Program-made: the position numbers and the translations under genes
In this document: one piece after another, positions 1-8,498 of the stretch
How the letters are laid out: each line of letters opens with the position of its first letter
Numbering within the stretch: position 1 is the first letter of the stretch
Notes under the pieces: generated by a model
What the model was told of the DNA's origin: nothing
What the model saw: the letters and a program-made list of their open reading frames with translations, nothing else
The model's database searches: none
Origin: Pirellulales bacterium
Lineage (GTDB): Bacteria > Planctomycetota > Planctomycetia > Pirellulales > JAICIG01
Assembly (NCBI GenBank): GCA_025924495.1
Contig: JAICIG010000095.1
Span: 1-20,394 of the forward strand
Reading direction: 5' to 3'
Length of the DNA stretch: 20,394 nt

Positions 1-2
1 AT

Positions 3-1364
3 CAGTTTCAAGGCTGGCTCGCATCATTGATGAGCAATCCGCGCCGCCGTCGGGCAGTCATTGTGGGCGCGACGATGGCCTTTGTGCTGATCTTTCAATT
101 GCCGAACTTGCTCAATATCCTCAGACCCTGGTCGCAGCCACAGCAGGCCGATCAAGCGGCAGCGCTTCAACAGAAACTGAACGAGCTGCAAAAGGCTTTA
201 CAAGAAAGGAAGATTGACGCCGCCGAGTTCGCTCGGCTTCAGCAGCAAGCGATCGAGAAGGATCAGCGCAAAACCGTGCAGGCCTGGCGTAATCGCCTGG
301 AAGACTGGGACCGGATGGGCCGCTTGATGAACCTGGCCGTACCGATTGGCTGGCTGCCGTTTGGCGTTATGGAGGCCGCCGACGGGCGACTGGCGCCGGC
401 CGCGCTCGCCACGTTGGCGATGACGCTGATTGGTGCAGGGAGTCTCTTGCGGGCGTATCGCACGACCATGCGGCTGTATCAGGGACAATTTACCGCCAGC
501 CAGGGGCGGCGGACCGCGGCCAATGCTGCAGAAGCCGTCACGAGCGCGGGCGCATCAAAGAAATCTCGCTGGCGCCTGCTCGAAACGCATGTGCCATGGA
601 TCCCCGAACCTGCCGCGGCGGTTGCCTTGGCGAGCCTCCGTTCGCTCCTGCGCGCGCCGGAGATGAAGATGATGGCCCTCACGCCGCTGATCATGGTCAT
701 CATCGGCGCGGTCGGCTTGCGTCAGGCAGACAGCATGCCGCCTTTGATTCGGCCGCTGATCGCCGTCGGGGCAATGGTCATCGTGCTGTTTACTTGGATG
801 CAGTTGCTGGCGAACCAGTTCGCCTTTGATCGCGACGGTTTTCGCGTGTTCGTCTTATGCGGCGCATCTCGGCGCGACATTCTGCTCGGCAAAAACGTGG
901 CGGTCGCTGTCTTGGCGCTGGCGGTCAGTGGAGTTCTGCTGATCGTGTTTCAGATCGTGTGCCCCATGCGGTTTGACCTGCTGCTGGCCATGCTGCCGCA
1001 ATTCGTCTCCATGTATCTGCTGTTCTGCGTGTTGGCGAATCTGCTGTCGATCTATGCGCCCGTGCCGATGGCCGCCGGTTCTTTCAAGCCTGCGAGCACA
1101 AAACTGTTGGCGGTCTTCTTGCAATTAACGGCGACGATGTTGGTGTTGCCGCCGATGCTCGCGCCGACGCTGCTGCCCTTTGGCGTTGAACCACTGTTTG
1201 AAACGCTCGGCTGGAGCGTTCCCTTGCCACTTGCCCTGCTCTTGTCCATTGGGCTCTGCGCCGGCATTGTGTTTGTCTATCGCAGTTGCTTGAATTGGCA
1301 AGGCGGTCTGCTGCAGGCGCGGGAGCAAAAGATCTTGGAATGCGTGACGGGGCGAGCGCCGTAA
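3..1364 (+). CDS. ABC-2-type transporter permease-like membrane protein (5' end outside window)
   Basis: The reading frame is open to the first base of the window and has no ribosome-binding site before the TTG (27) or ATG (30), so the true N-terminus lies upstream. Counting from codon 27, the visible 445 residues hold a membrane segment at about 10-30, a Gln/Lys/Glu-rich probable coiled coil at about 38-85, two segments at 100-142, and about six more from 218 to 418. The stretch around residues 265-290 (FDRDGFRVFVLCGASRRDI) resembles the cytosolic loop seen in ABC-2-like export permeases of planctomycetes. The likely role is the membrane subunit of an ABC exporter; its ATPase would be expected upstream, outside the window. 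Substrate unknown. Family assignment is from recalled protein character, not a search. Confidence 0.7.
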   Translation, partial: QFQGWLASLMSNPRRRRAVIVGATMAFVLIFQLPNLLNILRPWSQPQQADQAAALQQKLNELQKALQERKIDAAEFARLQQQAIEKDQRKTVQAWRNRLEDWDRMGRLMNLAVPIGWLPFGVMEAADGRLAPAALATLAMTLIGAGSLLRAYRTTMRLYQGQFTASQGRRTAANAAEAVTSAGASKKSRWRLLETHVPWIPEPAAAVALASLRSLLRAPEMKMMALTPLIMVIIGAVGLRQADSMPPLIRPLIAVGAMVIVLFTWMQLLANQFAFDRDGFRVFVLCGASRRDILLGKNVAVAVLALAVSGVLLIVFQIVCPMRFDLLLAMLPQFVSMYLLFCVLANLLSIYAPVPMAAGSFKPASTKLLAVFLQLTATMLVLPPMLAPTLLPFGVEPLFETLGWSVPLPLALLLSIGLCAGIVFVYRSCLNWQGGLLQAREQKILECVTGRAP

Positions 1365-1498
1365 TGCTACCTGCCTTTGAGTCGCCAAGGCGCTCCGCAG
1401 CTTTGCACAAGCGGTCTGGAAGGCCGCTCCACGAAGAAGCCGTGCGCGGGTCATAGTCGCCGTGTCAGAAAATTGCTGCGGCTGTGGTCTCGGCTGGC

Positions 1499-1504
1499 TA
1501 GACT
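1499..1504 (+). promoter_or_regulatory. Candidate -10 element upstream of the M20 amidohydrolase
   Basis: TAGACT lies 62 nt before the ATG at 1567. A TTGCTG at 1473-1478 is the nearest -35-like hexamer, but the 20-nt spacer is too long, so this is weak. It is listed because TAGA(A/C/G)T hexamers recur upstream of other genes here. Confidence 0.2.
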
Positions 1505-1566
1505 ATTAACGTCGAACGGTTGCCGTCATCTTGCGTGGGACCACTCCGGAGTCCAAAGGAATCGCC

Positions 1567-2871
1567 ATGCTGCGTTGCCTGTTTGCCGTCGTCCTGCTTC
1601 TTGCGATGCTTTTCACGGCGCCCCTTGCCGCTCAAGAGCCGCAAGGCTGGGTCGACGAGCATCTGAATGAGCTGGTCGGGCTGTACCGACACTTCCACGA
1701 GCGTCCCGAGCTTTCGTTCGAAGAGCGGGAGACCTCGGCGCGGCTGGCTGACGAATTGCGAGCCGTGGGGGCCGAGGTCACTGCGCCGTTCGGTACGCAC
1801 GGCGTGGTGGCGATTCTGTCGAACGGATCGGGCCCGAGAGTCATGTTGCGCACCGATCTCGACGCCTTGCCGGTGACGGAGGAGACCGGCCTGGTCTACG
1901 CTTCGAAAGTGAAGGCGAAAGGACAAAACGGCCTGGAGACGGGCGTGATGCACGCCTGCGGGCATGATATTCACATCACGAACTTGATCGGCGTGGCTCG
2001 CTACCTGGCGGCGAACAAGGATCGCTGGAGCGGCACGGTGATGTTTCTAGGGCAGCCCGCCGAAGAGTTGGGACGCGGCGCCCGGAACCTGTTAGCGGCG
2101 GGACTATTCAAGAAGTTTCCCCGGCCCGACCTGGCCCTGGCCTTGCACGTCGATGCGACGCTGGGGACGGGCAAGGTGGCATATCGCTCCGGCTTCACGG
2201 GGGCGAACGTCGACAGCGTTGATATCGTGCTGCGCGGCCGCGGCGGCCATGGCGCCCAACCCCATACGACGATCGATCCGATCGTGCAGGCGGCCCGGTT
2301 GGTGCTGGATCTGCAAACGATTGTCAGCCGCGAGGTCAAGCCGATCGATCCGGCCGTGATCACCGTCGGCTCGATCCACGGCGGGGCCAAACACAACATC
2401 ATCGCCGATACGTGTCGCTTGCAACTTACCGTGCGCAGCCAAAGCCCTGAAGTGCGCGAGCACCTGTTGGCAGCGATTCGCCGCAAGGCGTTGGCTGCCG
2501 CAGCCAGCTCGGGCGCGCCGGAGCCGACGGTGGAATTCTCGGACGGGACCCCGGCGGTCAAGAACGACGAGCAACTCGTGGAGCGACTATTGCCGGTATT
2601 TCGCCGCGTCCTGGGCGACGACAACGTCGTCCAGTCCGAGCCGAAGATGGGCGGCGAAGACTTCAGCGAGTACGGCGTGGCCGGCGTGCCGATTTTCATG
2701 TTCGGCCTCGGTTCGGTCGACCCCCAGCGGCTGGCCGGTTTCAAGCGGCTCGATCAACCGGGCCCCTCGCTCCATTCGCCCCTGTATTACCCGGACCCCG
2801 AGGCCACGCTTGCCACTGGCGTGAAGGTTATGGCCAGCGCCGTGCTCGAGTTGCTGCCGGCGTCGAAGTAA
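1567..2871 (+). CDS. Exported M20-family metallo-amidohydrolase (N-acyl-amino-acid hydrolase type)
   Basis: M20D-type peptidases and amidohydrolases split N-acyl or amide bonds of amino-acid conjugates with a two-metal centre. With the start at 1567 the protein is 434 aa. Residues 1-22 form a signal peptide (hydrophobic core, then PLAAQ), so it probably acts in the periplasm. Visible family motifs are RTDLDALP at about 95-102, the metal-binding HACGHD at 129-134, PAEE at 164-167 (catalytic Glu and metal ligand), LHVD at about 193-196, GGHGAQPH at 226-233 in the lid/dimerisation domain, MGGEDF at 361-366 and the distal His in LHSP at 402-405. All expected ligands are present, so it should be active. 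ATG 1567 was chosen over ATG 1531 because AAAGGA lies just upstream and the signal peptide starts there. Substrate cannot be told. The gene converges on ilvB. Confidence 0.9.
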   Translation: MLRCLFAVVLLLAMLFTAPLAAQEPQGWVDEHLNELVGLYRHFHERPELSFEERETSARLADELRAVGAEVTAPFGTHGVVAILSNGSGPRVMLRTDLDALPVTEETGLVYASKVKAKGQNGLETGVMHACGHDIHITNLIGVARYLAANKDRWSGTVMFLGQPAEELGRGARNLLAAGLFKKFPRPDLALALHVDATLGTGKVAYRSGFTGANVDSVDIVLRGRGGHGAQPHTTIDPIVQAARLVLDLQTIVSREVKPIDPAVITVGSIHGGAKHNIIADTCRLQLTVRSQSPEVREHLLAAIRRKALAAAASSGAPEPTVEFSDGTPAVKNDEQLVERLLPVFRRVLGDDNVVQSEPKMGGEDFSEYGVAGVPIFMFGLGSVDPQRLAGFKRLDQPGPSLHSPLYYPDPEATLATGVKVMASAVLELLPASK

Positions 2872-3011
2872 ATCGGAGGCCGGCAGCTCGCGGGCTTGCT
2901 CTGCGCCTTGGGTCAAGCGCCAGCCTGGTTCGTGGCGCGACCTGCCAACTCGTGCTGCAGATTCGCAAAGCAGCCCAGCAAGGCTGTTCCTCAAGGCAGA
3001 AAGAACGCCGT

Positions 3012-3042
3012 GCGGCTTCGCCGCGTTAGGCTTCAGCCTAAC
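3012..3042. repeat. Two tandem perfect hairpins, REP-like, between convergent genes
   Basis: Hairpin 1 is GCGGC-TTC-GCCGC (3012-3024). Hairpin 2 follows without a gap: GTTAGGC-TTCA-GCCTAAC (3025-3042; 8 bp if the loop is only TC). They lie between the ends of the M20 gene (2871) and ilvB (3067), where a bidirectional transcription stop or mRNA 3' protector would be placed. There is no long T-run on either strand, so a classic intrinsic terminator is not supported. The tandem short-stem form is like REP elements; no second copy was noticed in this window. Confidence 0.6.
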
Positions 3043-3066
3043 CTACGCGTGCTGCGATTCTTCTCG

Positions 3067-4833
3067 CTACTTGATCAATTCCTTCACCGTCATGCCCGCC
3101 GGGATCATGGGCAGCACGTGTTCCTGGTAGGGCACTTGCACGTCGAGGACGTAAGGGCCATCGTAGGCGATCATTTCTTTGAGAGCCTCTGTCAGATCGC
3201 TCTTTTCCTTCACGTGGGCCGCGCCGCAACCATAGCCCTTGGCAATGGTCACAAAATCGGGATAGCGCTCCTCGGGGCCGAGGCCATCGCCCCGACCGAC
3301 CGCTTCGGGATTGTCGATTGGACCGAGATAGGTGTGCGCCCGATTGCCGGCGTGAAAGCGGTCCTCCCATTGCACGACCATGCCCAGGTGCTGGTTGTTC
3401 AACAGCAGCACCTTGACCGGCAGTTTCTCGCAGTAGCAGGTGGCGAGCTCCTGGATGTTCATCTGGAAGCTGCCGTCGCCGTCAATGTCGATGACCAGGC
3501 TCTCGGGATGCGCGGCCTTGGCGCCCATGGCCGCCGGCAGGCCGAAGCCCATCGTGCCCAGGCCGGAACTCGACATCCAGGTGCGCGGATGCTTGAACTT
3601 GAAGTGTTGCGCGGCCCACATCTGGTGCTGGCCGACGCCCACCGAGACGATCGTGTCGCGTTCTTCGACCAGCCGTGACAATTCGCCGATGGCGTACTGC
3701 GGCAAGATGCCCGGGAAGTCGCGGTCGTACTTGAACGGCTCGTTCTTCTTCCAGGCAGCGACTTGTTCGTGCCACGGTTTCAAGTCCGAAGGCGCTTCGA
3801 CAATCTTGTTCAACTCGGTCAGCGCGAACTTGATGTCGCTCACGATCGGAATATGGGCTTCTTTATTCTTATTGATTTCCGAGGGATCGACGTCGATGTG
3901 CACGATCTTGGCGTGCTTGGCGAATTCCGAAGTCTTGCCGGTCACGCGGTCATCGAAGCGGACGCCGAAGGCCAGCAGCAAATCGCACTGATCGACGGCA
4001 TAGTTGCCGTACACGCTGCCGTGCATGCCGAGCATGTCGAGCGACAGAGGATCCTTGTTCGGGAAGCAACCCAGGCCCATCAACGTCATCGTGACGGGGA
4101 TGCCCGTCTTGCGAGACAGCTCGCGGACTTCTTCGCTGGCGCCGCTGGCGATCACGCCGCCGCCGGCATAAATCACCGGCCGCTTCGAGCGCTTGATGGC
4201 CGCCGCCACCTGAGCGATCTGCTCGGGCTTGGCCCGACGCTCTTCCACGTGGTAGCCGGGCAGATTCATCGGCGCGTTGTAGTCGGGAATTGTCGTGTCT
4301 TGTTGCACGTCCTTCGGCACGTCGATCAGCACAGGACCGGGCCGGCCCGTGGTGGCGATGTGGAAGGCCTCGCGCATAACGCGGGCCACGTCCTTGACGT
4401 CGGTCACCAGATAGTGGTGCTTGGTGATGCCGCGGCAGACTTCGACGATTGGCGTTTCCTGGAAGGCGTCGCTGCCGATCACGGCCGTTTTGACCTGACC
4501 GGTGATGGCGATCAGCGGAATGCTGTCGAGCTTGGCATCGGCGATGGCGGTGACCAGGTTGGTAGCGCCGGGGCCGCTGGTAGCCATGCACACGCCCGGC
4601 TTGCCCGTGCTGCGAGCGTAACCCTGGGCGGCGAAGGAGCCGCCTTGTTCATGTCGCGGCAGGATCGTGCGGATTTTGTCTTTGAAATGGGTCAGCGATT
4701 GGTGCAGCGGCATGCTGGCCCCGCCCGGATAGGCGAAAATGACCTCGACGCCGTGATTGACCAGCGATTGCACGAGGATGTCGGAGCCACAGGCCAATTG
4801 GTTGGTCGCGGCGGGTTTCGTAGCAGCGGTCAC
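3067..4833 (-). CDS. ilvB: Acetolactate synthase (AHAS), large catalytic subunit
   Basis: It condenses two pyruvates to 2-acetolactate (or pyruvate with 2-oxobutyrate), the first common step of valine, leucine and isoleucine synthesis, in the cytoplasm using ThDP, Mg and FAD. The 588-aa length is normal. The N-terminal domain carries the catalytic Glu62 in [14 protein letters not shown] and the SGPGATN stretch (86-92). The FAD-binding middle domain spans about 195-345, and the C-terminal domain holds the ThDP motif GDGSF (452-456) through NN (479-480). QWEDRF, an acidic insertion and the ending [10 protein letters not shown] resemble plant chloroplast AHAS more than E. coli enzymes. Translation starts at GTG (4833), with GGAGG 11 nt upstream. 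No regulatory subunit gene (ilvN) is adjacent. A promoter candidate lies at 4947-4974. Confidence 0.97.
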   Translation of the reverse strand: MTAATKPAATNQLACGSDILVQSLVNHGVEVIFAYPGGASMPLHQSLTHFKDKIRTILPRHEQGGSFAAQGYARSTGKPGVCMATSGPGATNLVTAIADAKLDSIPLIAITGQVKTAVIGSDAFQETPIVEVCRGITKHHYLVTDVKDVARVMREAFHIATTGRPGPVLIDVPKDVQQDTTIPDYNAPMNLPGYHVEERRAKPEQIAQVAAAIKRSKRPVIYAGGGVIASGASEEVRELSRKTGIPVTMTLMGLGCFPNKDPLSLDMLGMHGSVYGNYAVDQCDLLLAFGVRFDDRVTGKTSEFAKHAKIVHIDVDPSEINKNKEAHIPIVSDIKFALTELNKIVEAPSDLKPWHEQVAAWKKNEPFKYDRDFPGILPQYAIGELSRLVEERDTIVSVGVGQHQMWAAQHFKFKHPRTWMSSSGLGTMGFGLPAAMGAKAAHPESLVIDIDGDGSFQMNIQELATCYCEKLPVKVLLLNNQHLGMVVQWEDRFHAGNRAHTYLGPIDNPEAVGRGDGLGPEERYPDFVTIAKGYGCGAAHVKEKSDLTEALKEMIAYDGPYVLDVQVPYQEHVLPMIPAGMTVKELIK

Positions 4834-4946
4834 AGTTCGGGTCGCCTCCGGGAACTTCGGTTGATTGCATTGTGCCCGGCCAGGGCGGTCGGACTTCAGC
4901 TCGGGCCGCTCAGGAGTCGGCCTCTCTCTAAAGTCGATAACCGGGC

Positions 4947-4974
4947 ACTCTAGAACACTTTACCATACGCGCAA
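4947..4974 (-). promoter_or_regulatory. Candidate sigma-70 promoter for ilvB
   Basis: On the minus strand, TTGCGC (4974-4969), a 16-nt spacer and TAGAGT (4952-4947). The predicted transcript starts near 4940, about 107 nt before the GTG codon. Only 3/6 and 4/6 bases match consensus, so this is moderate evidence. Confidence 0.35.
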
Positions 4975-5057
4975 TTGGGTTGGGCCGCAACCCACGGGAA
5001 GAGGCAGGAAGGCTGAAAGAACCCGGCAGCATGATAAAAAAGGAGCGGACACTGGGG

Positions 5058-5081
5058 AAAAACGGGCCGGTCGTGGCGGCC
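5058..5081 (-). terminator. Candidate intrinsic terminator after the 2-hydroxyacid dehydrogenase
   Basis: Reading the minus strand, GGCCG (5081-5077), a 7-nt loop and CGGCC (5069-5065) form a GC-only 5-bp stem, followed two bases later by five Ts (5062-5058). It lies about 105 nt past the stop codon. The stem is short, so termination strength is uncertain. Confidence 0.35.
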
Positions 5082-5186
5082 ATGCGGAGCAGGAAACAAC
5101 GCGCCAGGATTTTGAAGTCAGGAGCCGCTCCCCAGGCACGAGGTTCGCGCGGGGGCCCGCAGTGCCCATCCTGCAAGCTTGGCCCT

Positions 5187-6158
5187 TCACCCATCCACTC
5201 GATAGGGCAGGCTGCGGCCGGCCAGACCGGCTAGCAGATTCTCCACCGACATCTCAGCCATTCGCTGCCGCGTTTGGACTGTGGCGCTGCCCAAGTGCGG
5301 AACGACGACGACGTTGGAGAGCTTGAGCAAGGGGTGGCTTCGAGGCAGCGGCTCCGGATCGGTGACGTCGAGCGCGGCGGCGGCGATCTGTCCCGATTCC
5401 AAGGCGCTGGTCAGCGCTTCAGTATCGACGACGGCGCCGCGGGCGATGTTGATCAGCGTGGCGGTAGGCCGCATTTTGGCCAGCGCCTCGGCGTTGATCA
5501 GCCCCTTGGTGTCGCTCGTCAACGGACAGGTGAGCATTACATAGTCGGCCTTCACCAACAGTTCGCCGAACGAGACATATTGCACTCCCAGCGCCGCTTC
5601 GACCTCGGGCCGCCGCCGCCGGTTGTGATAAAGCACCTGCATGTCGAAGCCGCGAGCCCGACGAGCCATTTGCTGGCCGATGCGACCCAAGCCAATAATG
5701 CCGAGCGTCGCGGAATGCACTTCTCGTCCGAGCATGTAGCCGGGGTCGTAGACGGTAAACTCGGCAGAGCGCGCATAGCGATCGCCTTCGATCAGGCGCC
5801 GCGCCGAAGCCAAGAGCAAGGCAAAGCCCAGATCGGCCGTGGCGCCATCGAGGATGCCCGGCGTGTTGCCGACCGGAATGCGACGCTCGCGCGCGTCGGC
5901 CAGACGAATATGGTCGACGCCCACGCCGTAATTGCTGATCACTTTCAGCCCCGGCAAACGGTCCAGCATGGCGCCATCGACTGCCGGATGGCCGTACGTG
6001 TACAGTCCATCGACGCGCTCGGTCGTGCCTTCCAGTGCCGTTTGCCAGGTAAGCCATTCAACCCGGCCCTCAAGCAGCTTTAAGATCGCCGGCGCCAACG
6101 GCCCATCGGCAACAACACGCGGCAATGCCTGGCGGGGAACACTGGCAACGGAAGGCAT
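5187..6158 (-). CDS. D-isomer-specific 2-hydroxyacid dehydrogenase (glyoxylate/hydroxypyruvate reductase type)
   Basis: A cytoplasmic NAD(P)H-dependent enzyme that interconverts 2-keto and D-2-hydroxy acids. The 323-aa length is typical. The N-terminal catalytic half includes the conserved NYGVGVDHI. The Rossmann motif GLGRIG is at 146-151. After the second strand, HNRRRRP (from about 168) has arginines where NAD-specific enzymes carry an acidic residue, which suggests NADPH preference. The catalytic triad is complete: Arg230 (in NIARGA), Glu259 (in DPEPLP) and His278 (in PHLGSAT). The start at 6158 is favoured because GAGGAG lies 6 nt before the ATG; an upstream ATG at 6197 would add 13 unlikely residues. 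Sequence style suggests the glyoxylate/hydroxypyruvate reductase group rather than SerA: no ACT domain and short. The exact substrate is not decided. Confidence 0.92.
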   Translation of the reverse strand: MPSVASVPRQALPRVVADGPLAPAILKLLEGRVEWLTWQTALEGTTERVDGLYTYGHPAVDGAMLDRLPGLKVISNYGVGVDHIRLADARERRIPVGNTPGILDGATADLGFALLLASARRLIEGDRYARSAEFTVYDPGYMLGREVHSATLGIIGLGRIGQQMARRARGFDMQVLYHNRRRRPEVEAALGVQYVSFGELLVKADYVMLTCPLTSDTKGLINAEALAKMRPTATLINIARGAVVDTEALTSALESGQIAAAALDVTDPEPLPRSHPLLKLSNVVVVPHLGSATVQTRQRMAEMSVENLLAGLAGRSLPYRVDG

Positions 6159-6320
6159 GCAAGCTCCTCGGCCCCTTAAATGGCGACGGGCGGACAATTT
6201 GGATGTGACGAAATTGCTGCTCTACGAATTAGTTCTCCGAGCAGGCCGCGTCAAGCCGAATTGCCGCGAGTGTTGCCTGAGCAAACCGAGATTTCTCGAG
6301 GCGACCTGGCGCCGCCGCGC

Positions 6321-7646
6321 TTAGTCCTTTTCAGCTAACAATTCTTCAATTCTGCTGCGCATAAGTTTTTCTCCCGCGGCGCCCTGCCAGTTCAATTCGC
6401 CGTACCACCAATAGCGCACGTAGCCCCGCTTATCAATCAGATAGACGCTGGGCCACATTGTGTTCGACCAGGCCTTCCAGGTTTGTGCCTGGACGTCGAT
6501 GGCCACCGGATACTCGATGCCGTTTTCCTGCACCTTTTCCTTGACGCGGTTTGCATCTCGCTCGGCCTCAGTCTCCGGCGTGTGGATGCCGAGCACGACC
6601 AGTCCGCGCGGCGCATACGCCTCGTGCCAGCCCTTGTACCACGGCAAGTTATGGACGCAATTAATACAGCCGAAAGCCCAGAAGTGCAGCGCGACGACTT
6701 TGCCGTGGAGTCGCTCGAGCGAAAGCGGTGGTCCGTTAAGCCAGCCGTCGATGTTCTTAAGGTCCGGCGCAGAAGCGGCTGCCTGACGGATTTTGGCCGT
6801 TTCAAACGGCTCGCCCAACAGGCCAATAAAGCGCTGGCGCTGGTCGTCCGACAACACATCAAAGACTTTCCTGCGGCCGGAGGCCAGCAGTTTGTCGGTC
6901 GTCGCGCGGAGCGCATTGGCCGATGGCTTGACGTCGGCGGCTTGCGCAGCCGCGACCGCCTGTTGTGTTTCCGCGAAGATTTCTCGGATGCGCGCTTGCT
7001 GGTCCTTGGAGAGTTCAATTTGCTCCGCCACGCGAGGCACGGCAAGCGATGCCAGGCTCAGAGCTTGCAGGCCGATCTGGTCGAGCCGCTCTTTTTGGTC
7101 AGGCTTGAGCACGGCCGCCAATCGCGCGGCAAAAGCCGCGCGCAACGATGCGACCTTTGCCACAGCTTGTTCCGCCGGCGCATCGCGCAGCGCCCATAGC
7201 GGCGGATCGACTTCCGCGAGCGCTTGGTTGATCGTTTCGGTCTGCCGCGGCTGCAATCTTAATTCGCGCTGAACGGCCGGCTCACGGATGGCGAACATCA
7301 GCACGCGGTTCAGCTCGGACGCATCGCTGGCCTGGCCGGCGTCCGCCTTGTTAGCGACGCCCGAATTCTCGATTCTGCCGACCGTATTTTGAGCCGATGA
7401 CGCCGGGGCGCGACCGCGCGATTGACGCGGTTCGCTGCGCGACTTGGCGGGATCCGCGGCGCGGGCCGCCACGGCGCAGCACAGCAGCAAGGCGAGCGCG
7501 CCGAACTGGCGGCCTCGCCGTACAGAAGTCGCGCGATTCCCTTGGCAAGATCGACCTGGGGACCGAATGTCTTGGCAATCCGCCTTGGTTTCAGCCGAGT
7601 CGACGCATTGCGGCGAGTCGATAGAACGATTTTGCGCCGGCTTCAT
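6321..7646 (-). CDS. Secreted or anchored DipZ/TlpA-like thiol-disulfide redoxin with helical LTxxQ-like region
   Basis: The 441-aa product has an unusual 42-residue polar N-terminus, then RRGRQF and a hydrophobic stretch ending in ARA-AD (about 43-64), read as a signal peptide or anchor, so the rest should face the periplasm. Residues about 115-280 are helical and charged, with four short segments of LTxxQ style (LQPRQ about 131, LKPDQ 180, LSKDQ 212, LSDDQ 265) as in Spy/CpxP-like proteins. The C-terminus is a thioredoxin fold of the DipZ/TlpA type: FWAFGCINC with the redox pair Cys327/Cys330, GIHTPE, and the cis-proline segment WPSVYLID (Pro399). The likely role is reducing or shuffling disulfides in the envelope. 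The ATG at 7646 has GAGG 9 nt upstream and a good promoter in front. It lies downstream of the Cys-rich gene, on the same strand. Confidence 0.88.
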   Translation of the reverse strand: MKPAQNRSIDSPQCVDSAETKADCQDIRSPGRSCQGNRATSVRRGRQFGALALLLCCAVAARAADPAKSRSEPRQSRGRAPASSAQNTVGRIENSGVANKADAGQASDASELNRVLMFAIREPAVQRELRLQPRQTETINQALAEVDPPLWALRDAPAEQAVAKVASLRAAFAARLAAVLKPDQKERLDQIGLQALSLASLAVPRVAEQIELSKDQQARIREIFAETQQAVAAAQAADVKPSANALRATTDKLLASGRRKVFDVLSDDQRQRFIGLLGEPFETAKIRQAAASAPDLKNIDGWLNGPPLSLERLHGKVVALHFWAFGCINCVHNLPWYKGWHEAYAPRGLVVLGIHTPETEAERDANRVKEKVQENGIEYPVAIDVQAQTWKAWSNTMWPSVYLIDKRGYVRYWWYGELNWQGAAGEKLMRSRIEELLAEKD

Positions 7647-7687
7647 GTTGCCGTTCCTCTGTTCCGGGACGAGAAAACGCCCAGCAC

Positions 7688-7717
7688 ATTGTGCGATGGA
7701 GGCCCGGCGCTGGTCAA
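7688..7717 (-). promoter_or_regulatory. Candidate sigma-70 promoter for the redoxin gene
   Basis: On the minus strand, TTGACC (7717-7712, 5/6 to consensus), an 18-nt spacer and CACAAT (7693-7688, 4/6). The predicted leader is about 35 nt. This suggests the redoxin can be transcribed separately from the Cys-rich gene upstream. Confidence 0.45.
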
Positions 7718-7856
7718 GCGAAGTGCGCGGAACAGCTCAACAGAATGGGTCAGGCGGACGCCAAAGTGCTGAGAGTCTTCAGCGAGCTTCGCTGCATTTC
7801 GCGTCGGCAGCTTCCGACACGTCGATGCGCGACCGCCAATGGTGGAGTGTCCGACG

Positions 7857-8498
7857 TCATTTGCCAAATAGCGTCTGCAGCAGGCCGCGGGGTTTGCGAT
7901 CGTCCGCCATAGGCGGCTCGCCGACTTGCTGCTCCTCGTCCTCGTCGCTCGCCAAGGCTTCTTCTTCGCCGACAGGATAAGAATCGAAGGTCTCTTCCTC
8001 GGCCGAGACTTGTTGAATGCCGCCCGGCGCTTCGAACAGAGCGGCATCGGCTTCCACTCTTGCGCCATGCAAAGCCATGGCTGCCTTGGGACCGGCGGTC
8101 GGCTGTTGCGTGCCGTCGATACGTTGGCCGCAGTGGCAGCAAACTTCTTCGACGACCCATTTATAGTCAGGCACTTCCTTGGAGACTTCCTTTTTGACCA
8201 GCACTCGTTTCGTGTGAACCTTGGCGCAGGTCGGTTTATAAACCGCATGGCAGCACTTAATGCCAAGGCGGTTGCATTCGCACTTCACTCCGCATTTTTG
8301 GCTGGGCCCGGGAATACAGAAGTCCTCGCACTCACAGCTATATTCGGTTTTGACTTCTTTCTTGGTGCCGCAGATGAGGCGGCAGACTTTTCGGCAGTTC
8401 TGCCGGCAGCCGCAATGATTGCACAGGTGCTGACCAGCCTTCGCAGTTGAGGTCGAAACCGCCACGGCTGCTAGCAAGGCAATGGAAAACGTTCTCAT
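7857..8498 (-). CDS. Exported cysteine-rich protein, 18 Cys, function unknown
   Basis: The 213-aa product starts with a clear signal peptide (residues 1-21, ending in STAKA-G). Eighteen cysteines fall between residues 26 and 123, in closely spaced groups (HCGC, NCRKVC, SCECEDFC, KCGVKCEC, KCC, VCCHC). The C-terminal 90 residues have none: this part is acidic (EEEALASDEDEEQ) and ends in a short basic/hydrophobic tail (LLQTLFGK). The sequence style matches a planctomycete-type conserved protein I recall only as hypothetical. CxxC-like spacing allows either metal binding or a disulfide-rich envelope domain; the sequence does not decide. ATG 8498 has AGGGGAG about 10 nt upstream. A redoxin with a CxxC centre follows 210 nt downstream on the same strand, which makes a thiol-related role plausible but unproven. 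Confidence 0.82.
   Translation of the reverse strand: MRTFSIALLAAVAVSTSTAKAGQHLCNHCGCRQNCRKVCRLICGTKKEVKTEYSCECEDFCIPGPSQKCGVKCECNRLGIKCCHAVYKPTCAKVHTKRVLVKKEVSKEVPDYKWVVEEVCCHCGQRIDGTQQPTAGPKAAMALHGARVEADAALFEAPGGIQQVSAEEETFDSYPVGEEEALASDEDEEQQVGEPPMADDRKPRGLLQTLFGK

Larger units (their letters stand above)
4834..5186. other. Gap between ilvB and the 2-hydroxyacid dehydrogenase gene
   Basis: These 353 bases hold no convincing gene. They contain a candidate minus-strand terminator for the dehydrogenase (5058-5081), a candidate ilvB promoter (4947-4974) and a roughly 107-nt ilvB leader in which I see no clear leader peptide or attenuator. Confidence 0.5.

Noticed and set aside
3763..4953. 396-codon open frame antisense to ilvB
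   Set aside because: It mirrors a certain ilvB gene in a GC-rich region, has a His/Gly/Asp/Val-rich composition and no family motif. The same holds for the frame opposite the dehydrogenase (5274-6083).
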